This document shows positions 49,701 to 59,323 of a stretch of DNA of 64,000 nucleotides, piece after piece. Each line of letters starts with the position of its first letter. Position 1 is the stretch's first letter. A program made the position numbers and the translations under genes. The notes below the pieces were generated by a model. It did no database searches. It was not told the DNA's origin and saw only the letters and a program-made list of their open reading frames with translations. The DNA is from a virus: positions 1 to 64,000 of IMG/VR virus record IMGVR_UViG_3300038429_000195; one strand, written 5' to 3'.

Positions 49701-51631
49701 TCTTTTAATGTATTGGTTGGAAGGCTAGAAGTAAATTCATTTTTTACCTGCCTTTCAATAGGCATAGCAGAAATATATGTGTAAATATCATCAAAATGAT
49801 GACCTATCATATTCAAAAAGGTCAAATACTCTGAATAGTTGTCGTCATCAATAATATATTGGGGTACATTTGATGAAAGACTATCTCTATTATTTGTGTC
49901 ATATAGACTTGCACTAAAGTCTGCATCACTTATATAACTCGCACTATAAAATGAACCAGACTGCAAATTATATTGGTAGAAACCAGAATTAAATAAATAG
50001 GACTCAAATCCATCGAATGAATCAACTATTTGGTTACTTTGTGTACTAAAACTAGATAATTCATTAAAATAATATTGATAAGGTATTGAAGATGATAATG
50101 AACTATTATATCTATTATTAAGTTCCACTATCGAAGCACTCAAAACTGTCCATTGAATCATCTTATTCTTAAAAATATTAAGCCTGTTTTGTGCAGACGA
50201 GAATACCACAAAATTATTATAATCAGTATAATCCGTATTCAATTTAGCAATATTTTTGTTAATTCTAATACTATTTTCTATAGTAGATGGATAAGAAAGG
50301 TCATCTGCTGAATATAAAATGTTAGAATTCCCTACATTAATAAGATTTTGCGGTGGTCCAAAATTTGGGGAAGAAATTGTTATAGTTTGATATTGTACCG
50401 GTGCTTGTAAAATAGCAGTAAACACATAAGGCACCATACCAAAATTAGATACCCAGCACGTATCCTTTATTGAAATATCAGAAGAAAGTGCCGATGATAA
50501 TTTTACAATAAGAGTCAGAGGGTCTGTAGGAATTGTCCTTTCATCAAGATATCCTATATCTAATATTGAGAAATATTTATTATTTCCAAAATTTAGTACG
50601 TTTTTTAAATATCCAAAATATTTGTCTTCGTAACTGGATTGTAATGGACTAACAGCATTGTCATAAAAATATGTCACAAAGAAATCATAACAAAACTGTC
50701 TAGCATCTTTATATCCTTGGTCTTGTGAATTTAAAAGTTGGCTGAATTTTTCATCTAATCGAGCATTTACAAAATTGATATACTGTTGTCTAATATCATT
50801 AAAATCAGCAATATGTCTATAACTTTGTAATAAATAATTACTATAATATGTTCTTATACCCTGAATTCTCTTTATAGTTACAGGTTGTTGTAAAGTATTT
50901 GTTGTTGGAGTTACAAAAGTATATTTTATGTAATCTTCGTATAAATTTTTTAACAAATTTATAACAGAACCGTCATCAGTAAGAAAAAAAACAAATTTCA
51001 AAAAAGAAATACCATCTTGATATTGACTTAAAGAACTCATTTCCTCATAAATTGTATCATAAGGAAAATTTTTAATAATTGACAACAAAACAGGAGCCAC
51101 ATCTCTAATTGGAAACTTTTTAATACAGAAAGAACTATATTCAATATCAAATGTATTGGATGGTATAAGTTTTATTTCAGTTCTTGATGGAGAAATATCC
51201 TTGATTGTAAGAGATGATGATAAATTACCTGCCACTTCTCTTACAAAATTATAAGACACAGTATAACTTCCACTAGTAATTCCTATTCCATTTAAATCAA
51301 ATGGTGGTTGAAATAATATTGAATTATTTTTATAAAGTGTAAATGGATTAATAAGTTGGCTGTATGAATAACTTACAGGCATGTTAAGATTATTCAAATA
51401 TGTTAATGTAATTGTTTGAAATGTCTTATCTTGACCAATAGTTCCCCATGCTATAAGAGTTTGATCGTCTGTAGAATATGCACCTATTTCAATTGCATCA
51501 TTAGTAGAAAGACCGAACCAAATATCTGAGCTTTGAGAAACATAAAGTAATGATGTATCTTGTACACTCAAAACCGAAGCAGATTCAATACTGCCTGTGA
51601 ATTCACCTAAAATTGTATATGGTAATGACAT
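46769..51631 (-). CDS. Very large tail/baseplate structural protein
   Basis: 1620 aa. The N-terminal ~500 residues mix beta and helical parts (FPIRDVAPVLLSIIKNFPYD, ILDIGYLDERTIPTDPLTL). Around 600-730, LKEMLYSFGWDVDDIIGSLD and WNRILISLPGIYKTKGTEQC resemble the 'tail protein I' type segment found in tail-tip proteins. The middle (about 770-980) looks like a concanavalin/LamG-like jelly roll (YIEGPIPYSVMTTEFKFSIG, KLLIWDVPIDDNDFEEHVDD). The C-terminus is low complexity (GPTRRPSKGPPSRGGPPGS). It probably occupies the role of a wedge organiser such as gp7/gp10, but the match to T4 is not direct. No catalytic motif was seen. Confidence 0.65.
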   Translation of the reverse strand: MSLPYTILGEFTGSIESASVLSVQDTSLLYVSQSSDIWFGLSTNDAIEIGAYSTDDQTLIAWGTIGQDKTFQTITLTYLNNLNMPVSYSYSQLINPFTLYKNNSILFQPPFDLNGIGITSGSYTVSYNFVREVAGNLSSSLTIKDISPSRTEIKLIPSNTFDIEYSSFCIKKFPIRDVAPVLLSIIKNFPYDTIYEEMSSLSQYQDGISFLKFVFFLTDDGSVINLLKNLYEDYIKYTFVTPTTNTLQQPVTIKRIQGIRTYYSNYLLQSYRHIADFNDIRQQYINFVNARLDEKFSQLLNSQDQGYKDARQFCYDFFVTYFYDNAVSPLQSSYEDKYFGYLKNVLNFGNNKYFSILDIGYLDERTIPTDPLTLIVKLSSALSSDISIKDTCWVSNFGMVPYVFTAILQAPVQYQTITISSPNFGPPQNLINVGNSNILYSADDLSYPSTIENSIRINKNIAKLNTDYTDYNNFVVFSSAQNRLNIFKNKMIQWTVLSASIVELNNRYNSSLSSSIPYQYYFNELSSFSTQSNQIVDSFDGFESYLFNSGFYQYNLQSGSFYSASYISDADFSASLYDTNNRDSLSSNVPQYIIDDDNYSEYLTFLNMIGHHFDDIYTYISAMPIERQVKNEFTSSLPTNTLKEMLYSFGWDVDDIIGSLDLDEVYLNSMNSASYNALSSQQRLQIIWNRILISLPGIYKTKGTEQCVDYLLSCYGLPSSMLTIREYGGTDYASDISPTYELDEKMYMLQFSGVSDYIEGPIPYSVMTTEFKFSIGSDPNNTYYPNFKFFPLFTSIPYPYSSSYNFNWALGFYRVPGQYTGKVVFQMGSGSSGINITSSVLPIFNGDIFSVMLRRNYPNSLFDPSTDLNDIPTEYDLTVQRNENGRKIFYSTSDAIFYNNDNDVFSQFGKFRLSDGTFKGALDKLLIWDVPIDDNDFEEHVDDLNSYGFSGSVPYQHLWVRLNWDYPQNMYYYSGSVWVDNESPYYAIPNYYTDQTLTTVNPTLYSASLSIIEQNWQSYYPTGSVEIIAHNFPEAIGNAFSASWVGYPTCQWFSQSVYPYQFQELTYQQNIDASKFGPNKYKNVKIRTLSYNLDTRLDPFDRSTINPDITVSGESNQLGFFIDPQDSKNKDILRYVGKSGIMGLIGNTSDLYNDKYANLVNKNYEYNTNGNKRTYFNELLTVYKFYFDKSIFQAIRNIIPARANSYTGVVIEPTLLERPKYQNRPITASLDISYKTPTVIKNIYNFDECLFWTDFNTDWTLVNGGFPQLQQSMANSMPPSYSDIIDLTYIDDPTEVKPSNIGSGYYTDFMDKIQHSFYPDFELLPRLWETSSSGPLSSNYTIPIYGSVTSQDEGGRFIIGPDHGVNYPNKFFSGSNQGNHPILYYMVKVWDKYYYYAKTGEYIRSDNPLDNTYSSSSLYLYRYVMLDEHYMRNLIYFTDLVSLPVYDSSSYSYTYDFVANAYLHRTNTFLGTPDQKVSNISASANIFTPITKTNFNLNISPLSQYFELVSGYPRNHYSHKLQQFSKIKYGTYGNRIFIKGQETSDSTINSNGINDGSSPVQSTNVSNVTVINASNVIQTVPSSTTGQIVLSGGGSAGPTRRPSKGPPSRGGPPGSRGGSS

Positions 51632-51633
51632 AT

Positions 51634-52125
51634 TTATTGTGATGGTGGATTTTTTTGTTCTGGTGGAATCGGAAGATATGGATATATATCTTGGAAATCA
51701 TTTGGAACAGAACCTTGCCCTAATTGAATTCTAAGATTAATAATCGTATTTTCTATAGATTGTATATCAGCAGAACTTGTATTTATTGAGCTACTAGCAA
51801 CCACAGAATTTAATTGGCTTTGTAATTGAGTATTTTGATATGTAATTGCATTAATTTGGTCAATAGCAGCTTGTGGAAATGATGATGACAATGATGCAGA
51901 TGTTGAACTTGTTGGCGAAGCTGGAACAAATTCCGTAAATGTTGGATTATAAAAAGATAATACTTTAGAATTGTTATAAACAAAATTTCCCAGAGGAAGA
52001 TTAAAATAAACTTGTTGAAAAATAGACGAAGACTGATTTAAAATTTCGTTACCTATACTATCAAATCGATAATTATATGTCCCGTAATTTATGAAACTTG
52101 CTATTTGTTGACTGAAATCCGTCAT
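51634..52125 (-). CDS. Small structural-type protein
   Basis: 163 aa from ATG 52125 (MTDFSQQIASFINYGTYNYR). The frame is open to 52179, but the upstream residues are a hydrophobic run overlapping the previous gene, whereas ATG 52125 lies 1 nt after that gene's stop. Ser/Thr-rich middle (ASPTSSTSASLSSSFPQAA), then a probable coiled coil (IDQINAITYQNTQLQSQLNS) and a Pro-rich tail. It sits between two large baseplate proteins and is probably a linker or chaperone-like virion component (inference). Confidence 0.6.
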   Translation of the reverse strand: MTDFSQQIASFINYGTYNYRFDSIGNEILNQSSSIFQQVYFNLPLGNFVYNNSKVLSFYNPTFTEFVPASPTSSTSASLSSSFPQAAIDQINAITYQNTQLQSQLNSVVASSSINTSSADIQSIENTIINLRIQLGQGSVPNDFQDIYPYLPIPPEQKNPPSQ

Positions 52126-52126
52126 A

Positions 52127-54691
52127 TTATCTAACAATTTTAAAAATATTATTATGGTCAAGAGTATAAACACTTCCACTTTGTTCTACTCTTACTAAGA
52201 TTTTGAAATATCTTTCCTGTGGAAAACTTGTGGTATCTAGCATAAAATAATTACCATTAAGATTACAACTTAATTGTGTATATTGGTCAAAATCAAGTAT
52301 CATTTCTTCGGTTTCATTATCTTTAATTGCATAATATGATGACGTAGGCAAATATTGTGGAATAAGAAATTGAGTAAATTGGGTTTGTCTGTCAAAATTT
52401 TTAAGTGGAAACTCTGGTCTAGCAAAAACATTTACCTTAATTATATCACCAGCAGTTACAGATGATGGAACATTCTGAATTACTGTAGCAAATGAACTTT
52501 TAACATTAACAGGATTGATAACCGATGAAGTTGTATTGAGGCTACTTGTGTAACTGTAACTAGAGCTCATTATACTTCCAGAAAACGGCGCATAAATCTT
52601 ATAGCCGGCAAGAAGACCATTAATAAATACACCACTAAATATACCATAACTAGAAGTGGAATAACTATTAGTCAATGGAAGTTCCGTTACAGACCCAAAT
52701 GCTGACCCACTGAAATAATTACCATCAAAAGTTACTACAATTCCAGAAGGAAATGATGATGGATATGATGAACTTATGATAGTACCATCTATCATTGATT
52801 CATTCCAATTACCAATCAAAAACCCTCTACCCAAAAGATATCCATCACAGAAACTTGAAGTAAAAACACTTCCACTAAAAATTCCATCTGTAAAAGTTCC
52901 CATAATTAATGATATTGTAATAGATAAAGAAGGATTACATGGACCAAGACATGTTGTATTATCAATTGCAGATTGAATACATGGATCGCCAGTTGCACAG
53001 TTATATAGACTACTAGAATAGGAATATGCTATCGCTCCTTGTTGAGTAGGATTGCAATTACATCCTTTATTTACAAAAAACGGTATGGAACCCGGTCCAA
53101 ATTCCTCCTGAAAAACGTGGTCACTCGTCCAGTCATATTGGTTAAATTCATTAAACTTATCACCCCAACCATATATGTCATGACCTTCGTATTGTGATTG
53201 ATTTTGACCTTGATTAAGATATGCTAGACCTTCCTGTACAAACCCCGGCACATTAGGATATGGAGAATACATTGACGGAAATTGACCATCAATAACCCAA
53301 CTATCACCAGTTCTGGAATAAAAGTTTGGTATGCATGAACTACAAGTAGAAATTAAACAAACTGTAGAACTACTAACCATACCAACAAAATCCCCATTGA
53401 TAGACATACTTGTTATCAACCCAGAAAGTCCAGTTGCTTGAATTATCCCACTCGCATAAGAATTTGTGATAAAAGAACCACTAGAGCCACTAATAGGGTC
53501 AATACTAGAAGAAAAGGACATATTACCAAATCCTGTGAAACAACCAAATAGGAAACCACTTATAGAACCACTATCACTAACACTTCCAGAAATACCTGCA
53601 GGAATTGTAGAAATATTCGCACTAGAAGTGATTATACTACCCGTTGACCAAGAAAAATCACTCCATCCAACATCCAAAATAGGTTCATAAATAGTGTTAG
53701 TATCCTTACTAAAGAAATACAAACTCATACCTGAACTTGTTGGTGCAAATTCATCACCGCTGATTAAAACAATTCCATTATTAGGAACTGTTCCACTTAC
53801 CCATGCATTGACAATGGGTGTAACATCCACATTGATGTCACCAACCTGATAATTAAAAGACTGAGTAACAGATAAAGATGAAATATAAGATGAACCTGTA
53901 GTAGCCCAAGGTGTGCCTCCATCATAATCTCTATATATCCAGTTAGCCCCCTGTGATGAACCGTTATCAGATACATATCCATTACCCATTACCCAACTTT
54001 CAGAAATTGGAAAAGCATAAATATGATATTGTATAGGTAATTCAAATTCCCTTGCTACCTTTAATTTTAGTCTAAATTCTGGATTAACAATATCCCTACT
54101 AGCAATGGACTGAGAAATAGCAGTTATGTCAAATTGAACTAATGCTCTATTATCATAAATTATATCAGAAATGGTTGTATTTTGTTGTGGTAAAATGTCA
54201 GCTCCATTAACACTTCCTGAAATAATTTGACCAGTAAACCCAATCACATTACCGTTAAAGTACTGTAAATAATCAGTCCAAAGATAACCAGAAACACTTC
54301 CACTAAAAATACCTGTAAAACTACCACTGAAATTTGTCAATGAACCTGTAAAAGCTGAACCACTCAATAAAGAAGATGAAAGATAACTACCTGTCAATAT
54401 TCCATTAAAATTAGAAGCAGTTACATTTGCATCAATACTACTTGTAATCACTCCCGATGCAAATGATGCTGTCCCATAAATGGAAGAATTAACAATAGAA
54501 CCTGAAAATCCTGACACACATAAATTTAATACCGTTCCAAAGATAGGAATAGTTGTAGTTGGTGATGTGCTTTTAACAGTAATCGTTTCAGTACCTACAC
54601 GCAAAATTTCATCCAATCCAAAATTTAGGTCTTCAAGTCCTACAGTGTTGGTTATGAATGTGTCTTGTGATGGATAAATGAAATGATGCAT
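52127..54691 (-). CDS. DNRLRE-like multi-domain tail protein with GS-repeat inserts
   Basis: 854 aa. It begins HHFIYPSQDTFITNTVG...NFGLDEILRVG and continues with ALVQFDITAISQSI, FRLKLKVAREFELPIQYHIY, ISESWVMGNGYVSDNG and DINVDVTPIVNAWVSG, the layout of DNRLRE-type domains found in surface proteins. Between strands lie inserts such as SGSAFTGSLTNFSGSFTGIF and FSGSVSGYLW, and a second Ser/Gly block near 540-680. The C-terminal ~150 residues (VNVFARPEFPLKNFDRQTQF) form another beta domain. It is directly downstream of gp6 by 20 nt, so it is baseplate-linked. A carbohydrate-binding or structural role is inferred. Confidence 0.7.
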   Translation of the reverse strand: MHHFIYPSQDTFITNTVGLEDLNFGLDEILRVGTETITVKSTSPTTTIPIFGTVLNLCVSGFSGSIVNSSIYGTASFASGVITSSIDANVTASNFNGILTGSYLSSSLLSGSAFTGSLTNFSGSFTGIFSGSVSGYLWTDYLQYFNGNVIGFTGQIISGSVNGADILPQQNTTISDIIYDNRALVQFDITAISQSIASRDIVNPEFRLKLKVAREFELPIQYHIYAFPISESWVMGNGYVSDNGSSQGANWIYRDYDGGTPWATTGSSYISSLSVTQSFNYQVGDINVDVTPIVNAWVSGTVPNNGIVLISGDEFAPTSSGMSLYFFSKDTNTIYEPILDVGWSDFSWSTGSIITSSANISTIPAGISGSVSDSGSISGFLFGCFTGFGNMSFSSSIDPISGSSGSFITNSYASGIIQATGLSGLITSMSINGDFVGMVSSSTVCLISTCSSCIPNFYSRTGDSWVIDGQFPSMYSPYPNVPGFVQEGLAYLNQGQNQSQYEGHDIYGWGDKFNEFNQYDWTSDHVFQEEFGPGSIPFFVNKGCNCNPTQQGAIAYSYSSSLYNCATGDPCIQSAIDNTTCLGPCNPSLSITISLIMGTFTDGIFSGSVFTSSFCDGYLLGRGFLIGNWNESMIDGTIISSSYPSSFPSGIVVTFDGNYFSGSAFGSVTELPLTNSYSTSSYGIFSGVFINGLLAGYKIYAPFSGSIMSSSYSYTSSLNTTSSVINPVNVKSSFATVIQNVPSSVTAGDIIKVNVFARPEFPLKNFDRQTQFTQFLIPQYLPTSSYYAIKDNETEEMILDFDQYTQLSCNLNGNYFMLDTTSFPQERYFKILVRVEQSGSVYTLDHNNIFKIVR

Positions 54692-54711
54692 ATTGTTTAA
54701 TCTTACCTAAT

Positions 54712-56700
54712 TTACATTGTGGTTCCTTGTATATCACTGTTTGGATATTTTACTTCAAAAATGGATGGGTCCAAAGAAGGATAAATTATGTCATTTTTAG
54801 TAGCAGCTGAAATATCGTATGCTACGGGAGAATAATTTCCACCATTGGTTGTTAATGGTGTAAGATTGATAATATTTAACGATACAACCGTCTGAACACC
54901 TTCAACTTTAGCAATTTCCAATCTTAAGCTACTTAAATTAATAGGTTGTGAGAATTCCCATTTATCTATATCAAAAAAAGCTTGAACAGCAGCAATAGCA
55001 TTTGTTAATACATCTTTCTTATTATAACCTTTGAAAACACTGATTGTAAATTGGACTCCTATATTGATTATATAACCATCAATAACATTAATGCCATCAG
55101 TCAACATTCTATAACGTCTCAAATAAGTCAACAAATTAGTTACCAACGCTTCATTTGATTGAGTAAGATTTCCATTTTCATCAAATGACAAAATATAAAG
55201 GTTAACAGCAAAAGGATTGCTTCTATCAAAAGCAACATTCCTAAAATAAGTTTGGGTATTGGCATTATTAACAATAGCAATATTGTCTTGACTAACTGTT
55301 CCTGTTAAAATTTGATTTTGATATACATCCAAACTATTATAAGTTATAACCTGCGCTTTAGCAATTGAACCATATTTTGGGGGTAATGCATATACTCTTG
55401 CCAAATAATCATTTTGTGTAACTACTCTATTCTGAGCTGCAAAAGCAGCAATAGCATTTTGCCGAATATTGTCATTACTTTCAGGTCCAGCACCGCCCAC
55501 GGTAGCATCTGGGTTGTTAACTTTTAAAGAACTTTGAACGGTATTGAGAAGTGACGTTTGTTCAGGTGTAAGTCCATCTGTTGAATTGTTTATAGTAACT
55601 GAATCGACATTGATAATGGAATTTGATGGTGAATTTGACTCAAAACCACCACCAATTGTATATGTTACAGTCAATGTAGTATTTTGTGGTGCTAATCCGT
55701 AAGTGTCATTATTAAGAAAATTAGAAGGGTCTATTGGTAAATTAAGATTACTTATGTTAGATAATCCAACTCCAATTTGTTGTGAACTTAAATTAATAAT
55801 TTCATCAGCAAATCCACTCGTTCCAGCTCCAAATTGCAAATATGTTTTATTATTTTCATCTACATTAACTGTAAATCTTCGTGATGTTTTCAAGTAATCA
55901 AGAATATAAGGAACAGTACCTTGATAAGTGGAAAGCGTTCCTTCAAATGCTTCATTATTTGGAACATCAGTAAGAACCATTTCTTGAGCTAAGAAATCAA
56001 CTTGATGCCATTGATTATTATCAGAATCAACCACGCTTATGATTTCCAAAACATTATCCTCATCAAGATAAAGATTTATAAATGGTTGCATTGCACTAAT
56101 TGTAAAAGTTTTAGTTACAATTTGTCCTGAACGAATATTAGAAGTTTTTTGCAATAAGAAAAATGTGGGAACTCCTGTATTATCTCTTTGATAAACTGAT
56201 GAAGTCAACGGAGATAAGTTGGTATTAACTGTGAAATCTATGGTTTCAGAAGTCAAAAAATATGCACCAGCATTATTAGACACTTGCATATTTTCCTGAA
56301 TACTTAATGCATAATTATTATCAGGAACATAATTTCCATTCTCATCAACTGTAGTAGGACAAATTTGAGATACATTTATCTGTCCGGTGGCACCTTTTGC
56401 CGGCGAAGTTGTATAACCAAGATATTTTGCTAGAGCGATAATATTTTTTCTCTCTGTTGTATTATAAAGAAGACCCTCTTTGAAAGCATAGTCAGTATAA
56501 TAAGATAAAACATCTCCAACATAAGATGCCATTTCAATAAACATCATACCCGGAGCTGCATCATTAAAATCAGCATAAGTGTTTGGAAAATAATACTTGG
56601 CAAAATTAATAAGATTTTGGCGAAATTGAGAAAAATCCTTATTGAGATATCTTACTTCTTTACTATTTGGCTGAAAGCTTTTTTGTGTTGTTGTTGCCAT
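54712..56700 (-). CDS. 6: Baseplate wedge protein, gp6-like (baseplate J family)
   Basis: 662 aa, near T4 gp6 (660 aa). Family features: RYLNKDFSQFRQNLINFAKY, YADFNDAAPGMMFIEMASYV, YTDYAFKEGLLYNTTERKNI, then TLTVTYTIGGG and NDNIRQNAIAAFAAQNRVVT (the central J-type core), and a C-terminal segment with YNKKDVLTNAIAAVQAFFDI. It forms the inner baseplate ring and drives the sheath-contraction rearrangement. It follows gp25 by 3 nt, matching the 25-6 order of T4-like phages. Confidence 0.95.
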   Translation of the reverse strand: MATTTQKSFQPNSKEVRYLNKDFSQFRQNLINFAKYYFPNTYADFNDAAPGMMFIEMASYVGDVLSYYTDYAFKEGLLYNTTERKNIIALAKYLGYTTSPAKGATGQINVSQICPTTVDENGNYVPDNNYALSIQENMQVSNNAGAYFLTSETIDFTVNTNLSPLTSSVYQRDNTGVPTFFLLQKTSNIRSGQIVTKTFTISAMQPFINLYLDEDNVLEIISVVDSDNNQWHQVDFLAQEMVLTDVPNNEAFEGTLSTYQGTVPYILDYLKTSRRFTVNVDENNKTYLQFGAGTSGFADEIINLSSQQIGVGLSNISNLNLPIDPSNFLNNDTYGLAPQNTTLTVTYTIGGGFESNSPSNSIINVDSVTINNSTDGLTPEQTSLLNTVQSSLKVNNPDATVGGAGPESNDNIRQNAIAAFAAQNRVVTQNDYLARVYALPPKYGSIAKAQVITYNSLDVYQNQILTGTVSQDNIAIVNNANTQTYFRNVAFDRSNPFAVNLYILSFDENGNLTQSNEALVTNLLTYLRRYRMLTDGINVIDGYIINIGVQFTISVFKGYNKKDVLTNAIAAVQAFFDIDKWEFSQPINLSSLRLEIAKVEGVQTVVSLNIINLTPLTTNGGNYSPVAYDISAATKNDIIYPSLDPSIFEVKYPNSDIQGTTM

Positions 56701-56703
56701 AAA

Positions 56704-57138
56704 TTACTGTAAGGCATTATTAATTGTTACTATTACCGTGTCAATTTGTTTTGTTAAATTTACCATGAAAGTCACAGCAATTTCCAACATATAAATATCT
56801 GTTTCTGCTATTATTTGATTACTTGTTAATAAATTAGCAGTTACATTAGTAACCGTCACATTTGGTATCCATGATGATATATCTTCACTCACTATATTAA
56901 TTGCTTGGTCTTTCAACGTATCTACGTTTTGTTCAAAAACCAAATTCCATAATCTTGTTCCAAATGTTGGTTGAAATCTTTTTTCTCCCTGACGAGTATT
57001 TAAAAGATTAGTAATATTGGTTTTAACTTGTGTTAAAGTATCAAACGATTGTGCAAAATATCCACTATTACCATCTTGAATTGGTAAAGTTAATCCAATT
57101 GGAACTGCTGATATAGGATTTGTGACTATAGTTGCCAT
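56704..57138 (-). CDS. 25: Baseplate wedge protein, gp25-like
   Basis: 144 aa (T4 gp25 is 132 aa). LLNTRQGEKRFQPTFGTRLW (about 46-65) is the conserved core of the GPW/gp25 family (EPR motif region), followed by DISSWIPNVTVTNVTANL. gp25 links the baseplate to the first sheath ring and is required for assembly and contraction. It lies 2 nt after 57141..57695 and 3 nt before gp6. Confidence 0.95.
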   Translation of the reverse strand: MATIVTNPISAVPIGLTLPIQDGNSGYFAQSFDTLTQVKTNITNLLNTRQGEKRFQPTFGTRLWNLVFEQNVDTLKDQAINIVSEDISSWIPNVTVTNVTANLLTSNQIIAETDIYMLEIAVTFMVNLTKQIDTVIVTINNALQ

Positions 57139-57140
57139 AA

Positions 57141-57695
57141 TTATCCAGATAAAAGTTTTGTAGTATCAATATATCCTCCACTAGCTGTTCCCTTTTTCTG
57201 TTCATCTATCCTTTTCATAATAGCTCTAAAGTCCTTTTTGAAAACCTTCTTTAAAGCAGCAGGAACTTCAGCTCCGCCATCTAAAGCAGATGGTTGACTT
57301 ACTTCTGATGGCTGTCCTACTATTTGTTTCAGGAAATCTATTTTAGTAGCAGGTTGTTCTGATTCCATATTTTCCTCTTGACCTATTTTTGCCATTCCGC
57401 CACCAATCAATTCTATCAAAGATGCATCAGTTGTTTTCTGTAATGGTTTGAAATTACGAGCAGTTTCAGCCAAAACAGAATTAAGTTTTGGATTTTTTGT
57501 TTGTATGATAGCAGCAGTAGATTCTGGCACTTCTTCAACATCTTCAATTATCTTAGAAGGATTATTGGATTTAATTTCCTTTACCATTTCCACCAACACC
57601 TTACCCATAGCTTTACTGACCTCTTCTGCTACCGTTTTTTTAACTTCTTGTCTTACCAAGTGTCGAATAGCTTTTCTTAATTCATCTATTTTCAT
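57141..57695 (-). CDS. Hypothetical protein between the hub and gp25 genes
   Basis: 184 aa. It begins MKIDELRKAIRHLVRQEVKK, a basic helix similar in spacing to the targeting-like modules but without I-x-E-I-V. A loosely structured middle (KNPKLNSVLAETARNFKPLQ) and a Lys-rich C-terminal helix (ALKKVFKKDFRAIMKRIDEQ) follow. No T4 counterpart was recognised. Position within the hub-wedge gene run suggests a baseplate assembly protein. Its start lies inside the end of the upstream gene region (9-nt gap). Confidence 0.6.
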   Translation of the reverse strand: MKIDELRKAIRHLVRQEVKKTVAEEVSKAMGKVLVEMVKEIKSNNPSKIIEDVEEVPESTAAIIQTKNPKLNSVLAETARNFKPLQKTTDASLIELIGGGMAKIGQEENMESEQPATKIDFLKQIVGQPSEVSQPSALDGGAEVPAALKKVFKKDFRAIMKRIDEQKKGTASGGYIDTTKLLSG

Positions 57696-57703
57696 ATTAT
57701 GTA

Positions 57704-59320
57704 TTATGTTTTATAATTAGACCCGCCCCATCCGCCCGGAACTCCAGTCCCAGAAGGTGTGGTTATTGTTACAGGTGATGCACCGTTTGGAATAGTCCCA
57801 CCATTCACACCCGGTGCTAGCCCGCCACCCACTACAAATACTCTTCTACTCATTAATAAATTTAAAGTATCTCTTAATACAATCAAAGATGCTATCTGAA
57901 CCGATGCTTGTGTTTGAACCGGATTTGGGCCACCCACTGTTCCACCCTGTGCATCCGGATGATTGTGTTTATACCAATGGGTATGTTCCAATAACCAATT
58001 ACACAAATTATACAGCCAATTGACCGATGTTTGCCCAAGCAAAACAGGTTCATTAGTCTGATTATATTCTCCTAAATAAATAGCCGGGGAATTTAATACC
58101 GTTTTATTGTTTGTGTTAATAACTATTTGATTTTGAGCATCAACTGTAAATTCATCATCCGTAACAAATGCCATTCGTTTTTTTGAATATTGAAACATTT
58201 CGTTTCTTTTAGCTGAAATAACAATTCTATCACTGTTTATTACTATCTGGTCACCTAATAATTTAGGAAATACAAATAAAGTATTACCGTTAAATTTAGA
58301 TTGTTCTTCTCCCATTCCCCACATTTTCTTTAAGCATGTTGTTTGAAATGCACTTAAAGTAACACCTGATGTAAGATGTATAGAAGAACCATCATTATTA
58401 ATATCTTCTAGCATGTAACCACCAACATTTTTCTCATCATCACTTGTTGAATTTAATGGTCGTTGACGATTGCGAATAAGAAGCATAGGATTGCCGCCAC
58501 CTGCTTCTGTTTTAGAATATGGATTGGTTATACCACTACCTTTATAATCAGCATATCCACTGAAATCAGAATTATAACCTTTATCATTATTTCTGTTGTC
58601 ATCATAAGAAGCAAATCGAATAGACTGCCCAAAACGACTTTCAAAAATCAAATCTCCTTCTCTTCTCTTAAGGCATCGTATTCTATTATTATAAAAAAAA
58701 TATCTTCCTAATGCACCTACATATCCAACACTACCTAAAGAGTTTAACTTAGAGGGTGGTCCAATATACGGAATTTTTGGGTCTGTAGAATTAACCAATA
58801 ATTCTCTATTTCCTTGAATTATAGATTGAGGATTATCTCTAAATCCACCATACGCTAATTCCATATTAAAATTAGCATCAGCGTTAGGAGTATTAAAGAT
58901 GTTAATTTTTCTTGTATAATAATATTGACCCAAATAAAATACTACACCAACAATTTCATTTAATACAGGATATTCTGATATATTGGATTCCAAAGGTATT
59001 GCCCATATCAAATCTTCTTTAGCTACATTACGTTGACTATAAAGAAGCCTGACTTGCGCTCTACCTACCCAAGTATAATCTTGGTCGGTATTTAGAGGCG
59101 GTTTTCCATTTATACAGACAGGCCATTGGTCAGGAATCAATTTATAATTTTTTTCTTTAAAATAAGGATGATTTATGTCTAATATTATATCTAAGACTAT
59201 AGCAGGTTCTATTTCATAAAATTCATCAGCAGTAGTCTTACCCTTTCGCATACCAGCAGAAAGAGATACTGTATCTAACGAAGGAGCAAAGTTACTAAAA
59301 GGTCTATTCCAATATGACAT
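57704..59320 (-). CDS. 5: Baseplate hub/central spike protein, gp5-like, without lysozyme domain
   Basis: 538 aa. Features: PDQWPVCINGKPPLNTDQDY, AQVRLLYSQRNVAKEDLIWA, EIVGVVFYLGQYYYTRKINI (OB-fold-like N-terminus), EGDLIFESRFGQSIRFASY (a motif of gp5-type hub proteins in environmental T4-like phages) and a beta-helix-like C-terminal part (DQIVINSDRIVISAKRNEMF). The end is Gly/Pro-rich (GGLAPGVNGGTIPNGASP). It should form the membrane-piercing spike. No T4-lysozyme-like catalytic segment (E...D...T) was seen, so the muralytic activity must come from elsewhere. Confidence 0.85.
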   Translation of the reverse strand: MSYWNRPFSNFAPSLDTVSLSAGMRKGKTTADEFYEIEPAIVLDIILDINHPYFKEKNYKLIPDQWPVCINGKPPLNTDQDYTWVGRAQVRLLYSQRNVAKEDLIWAIPLESNISEYPVLNEIVGVVFYLGQYYYTRKINIFNTPNADANFNMELAYGGFRDNPQSIIQGNRELLVNSTDPKIPYIGPPSKLNSLGSVGYVGALGRYFFYNNRIRCLKRREGDLIFESRFGQSIRFASYDDNRNNDKGYNSDFSGYADYKGSGITNPYSKTEAGGGNPMLLIRNRQRPLNSTSDDEKNVGGYMLEDINNDGSSIHLTSGVTLSAFQTTCLKKMWGMGEEQSKFNGNTLFVFPKLLGDQIVINSDRIVISAKRNEMFQYSKKRMAFVTDDEFTVDAQNQIVINTNNKTVLNSPAIYLGEYNQTNEPVLLGQTSVNWLYNLCNWLLEHTHWYKHNHPDAQGGTVGGPNPVQTQASVQIASLIVLRDTLNLLMSRRVFVVGGGLAPGVNGGTIPNGASPVTITTPSGTGVPGGWGGSNYKT

Positions 59321-59323
59321 AAC

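Noticed and set aside
57704-59320. T4-type lysozyme domain in the gp5-like hub
   Set aside because: No catalytic E...D...T pattern or lysozyme-like segment was visible. The middle reads as OB-fold and beta-helix.
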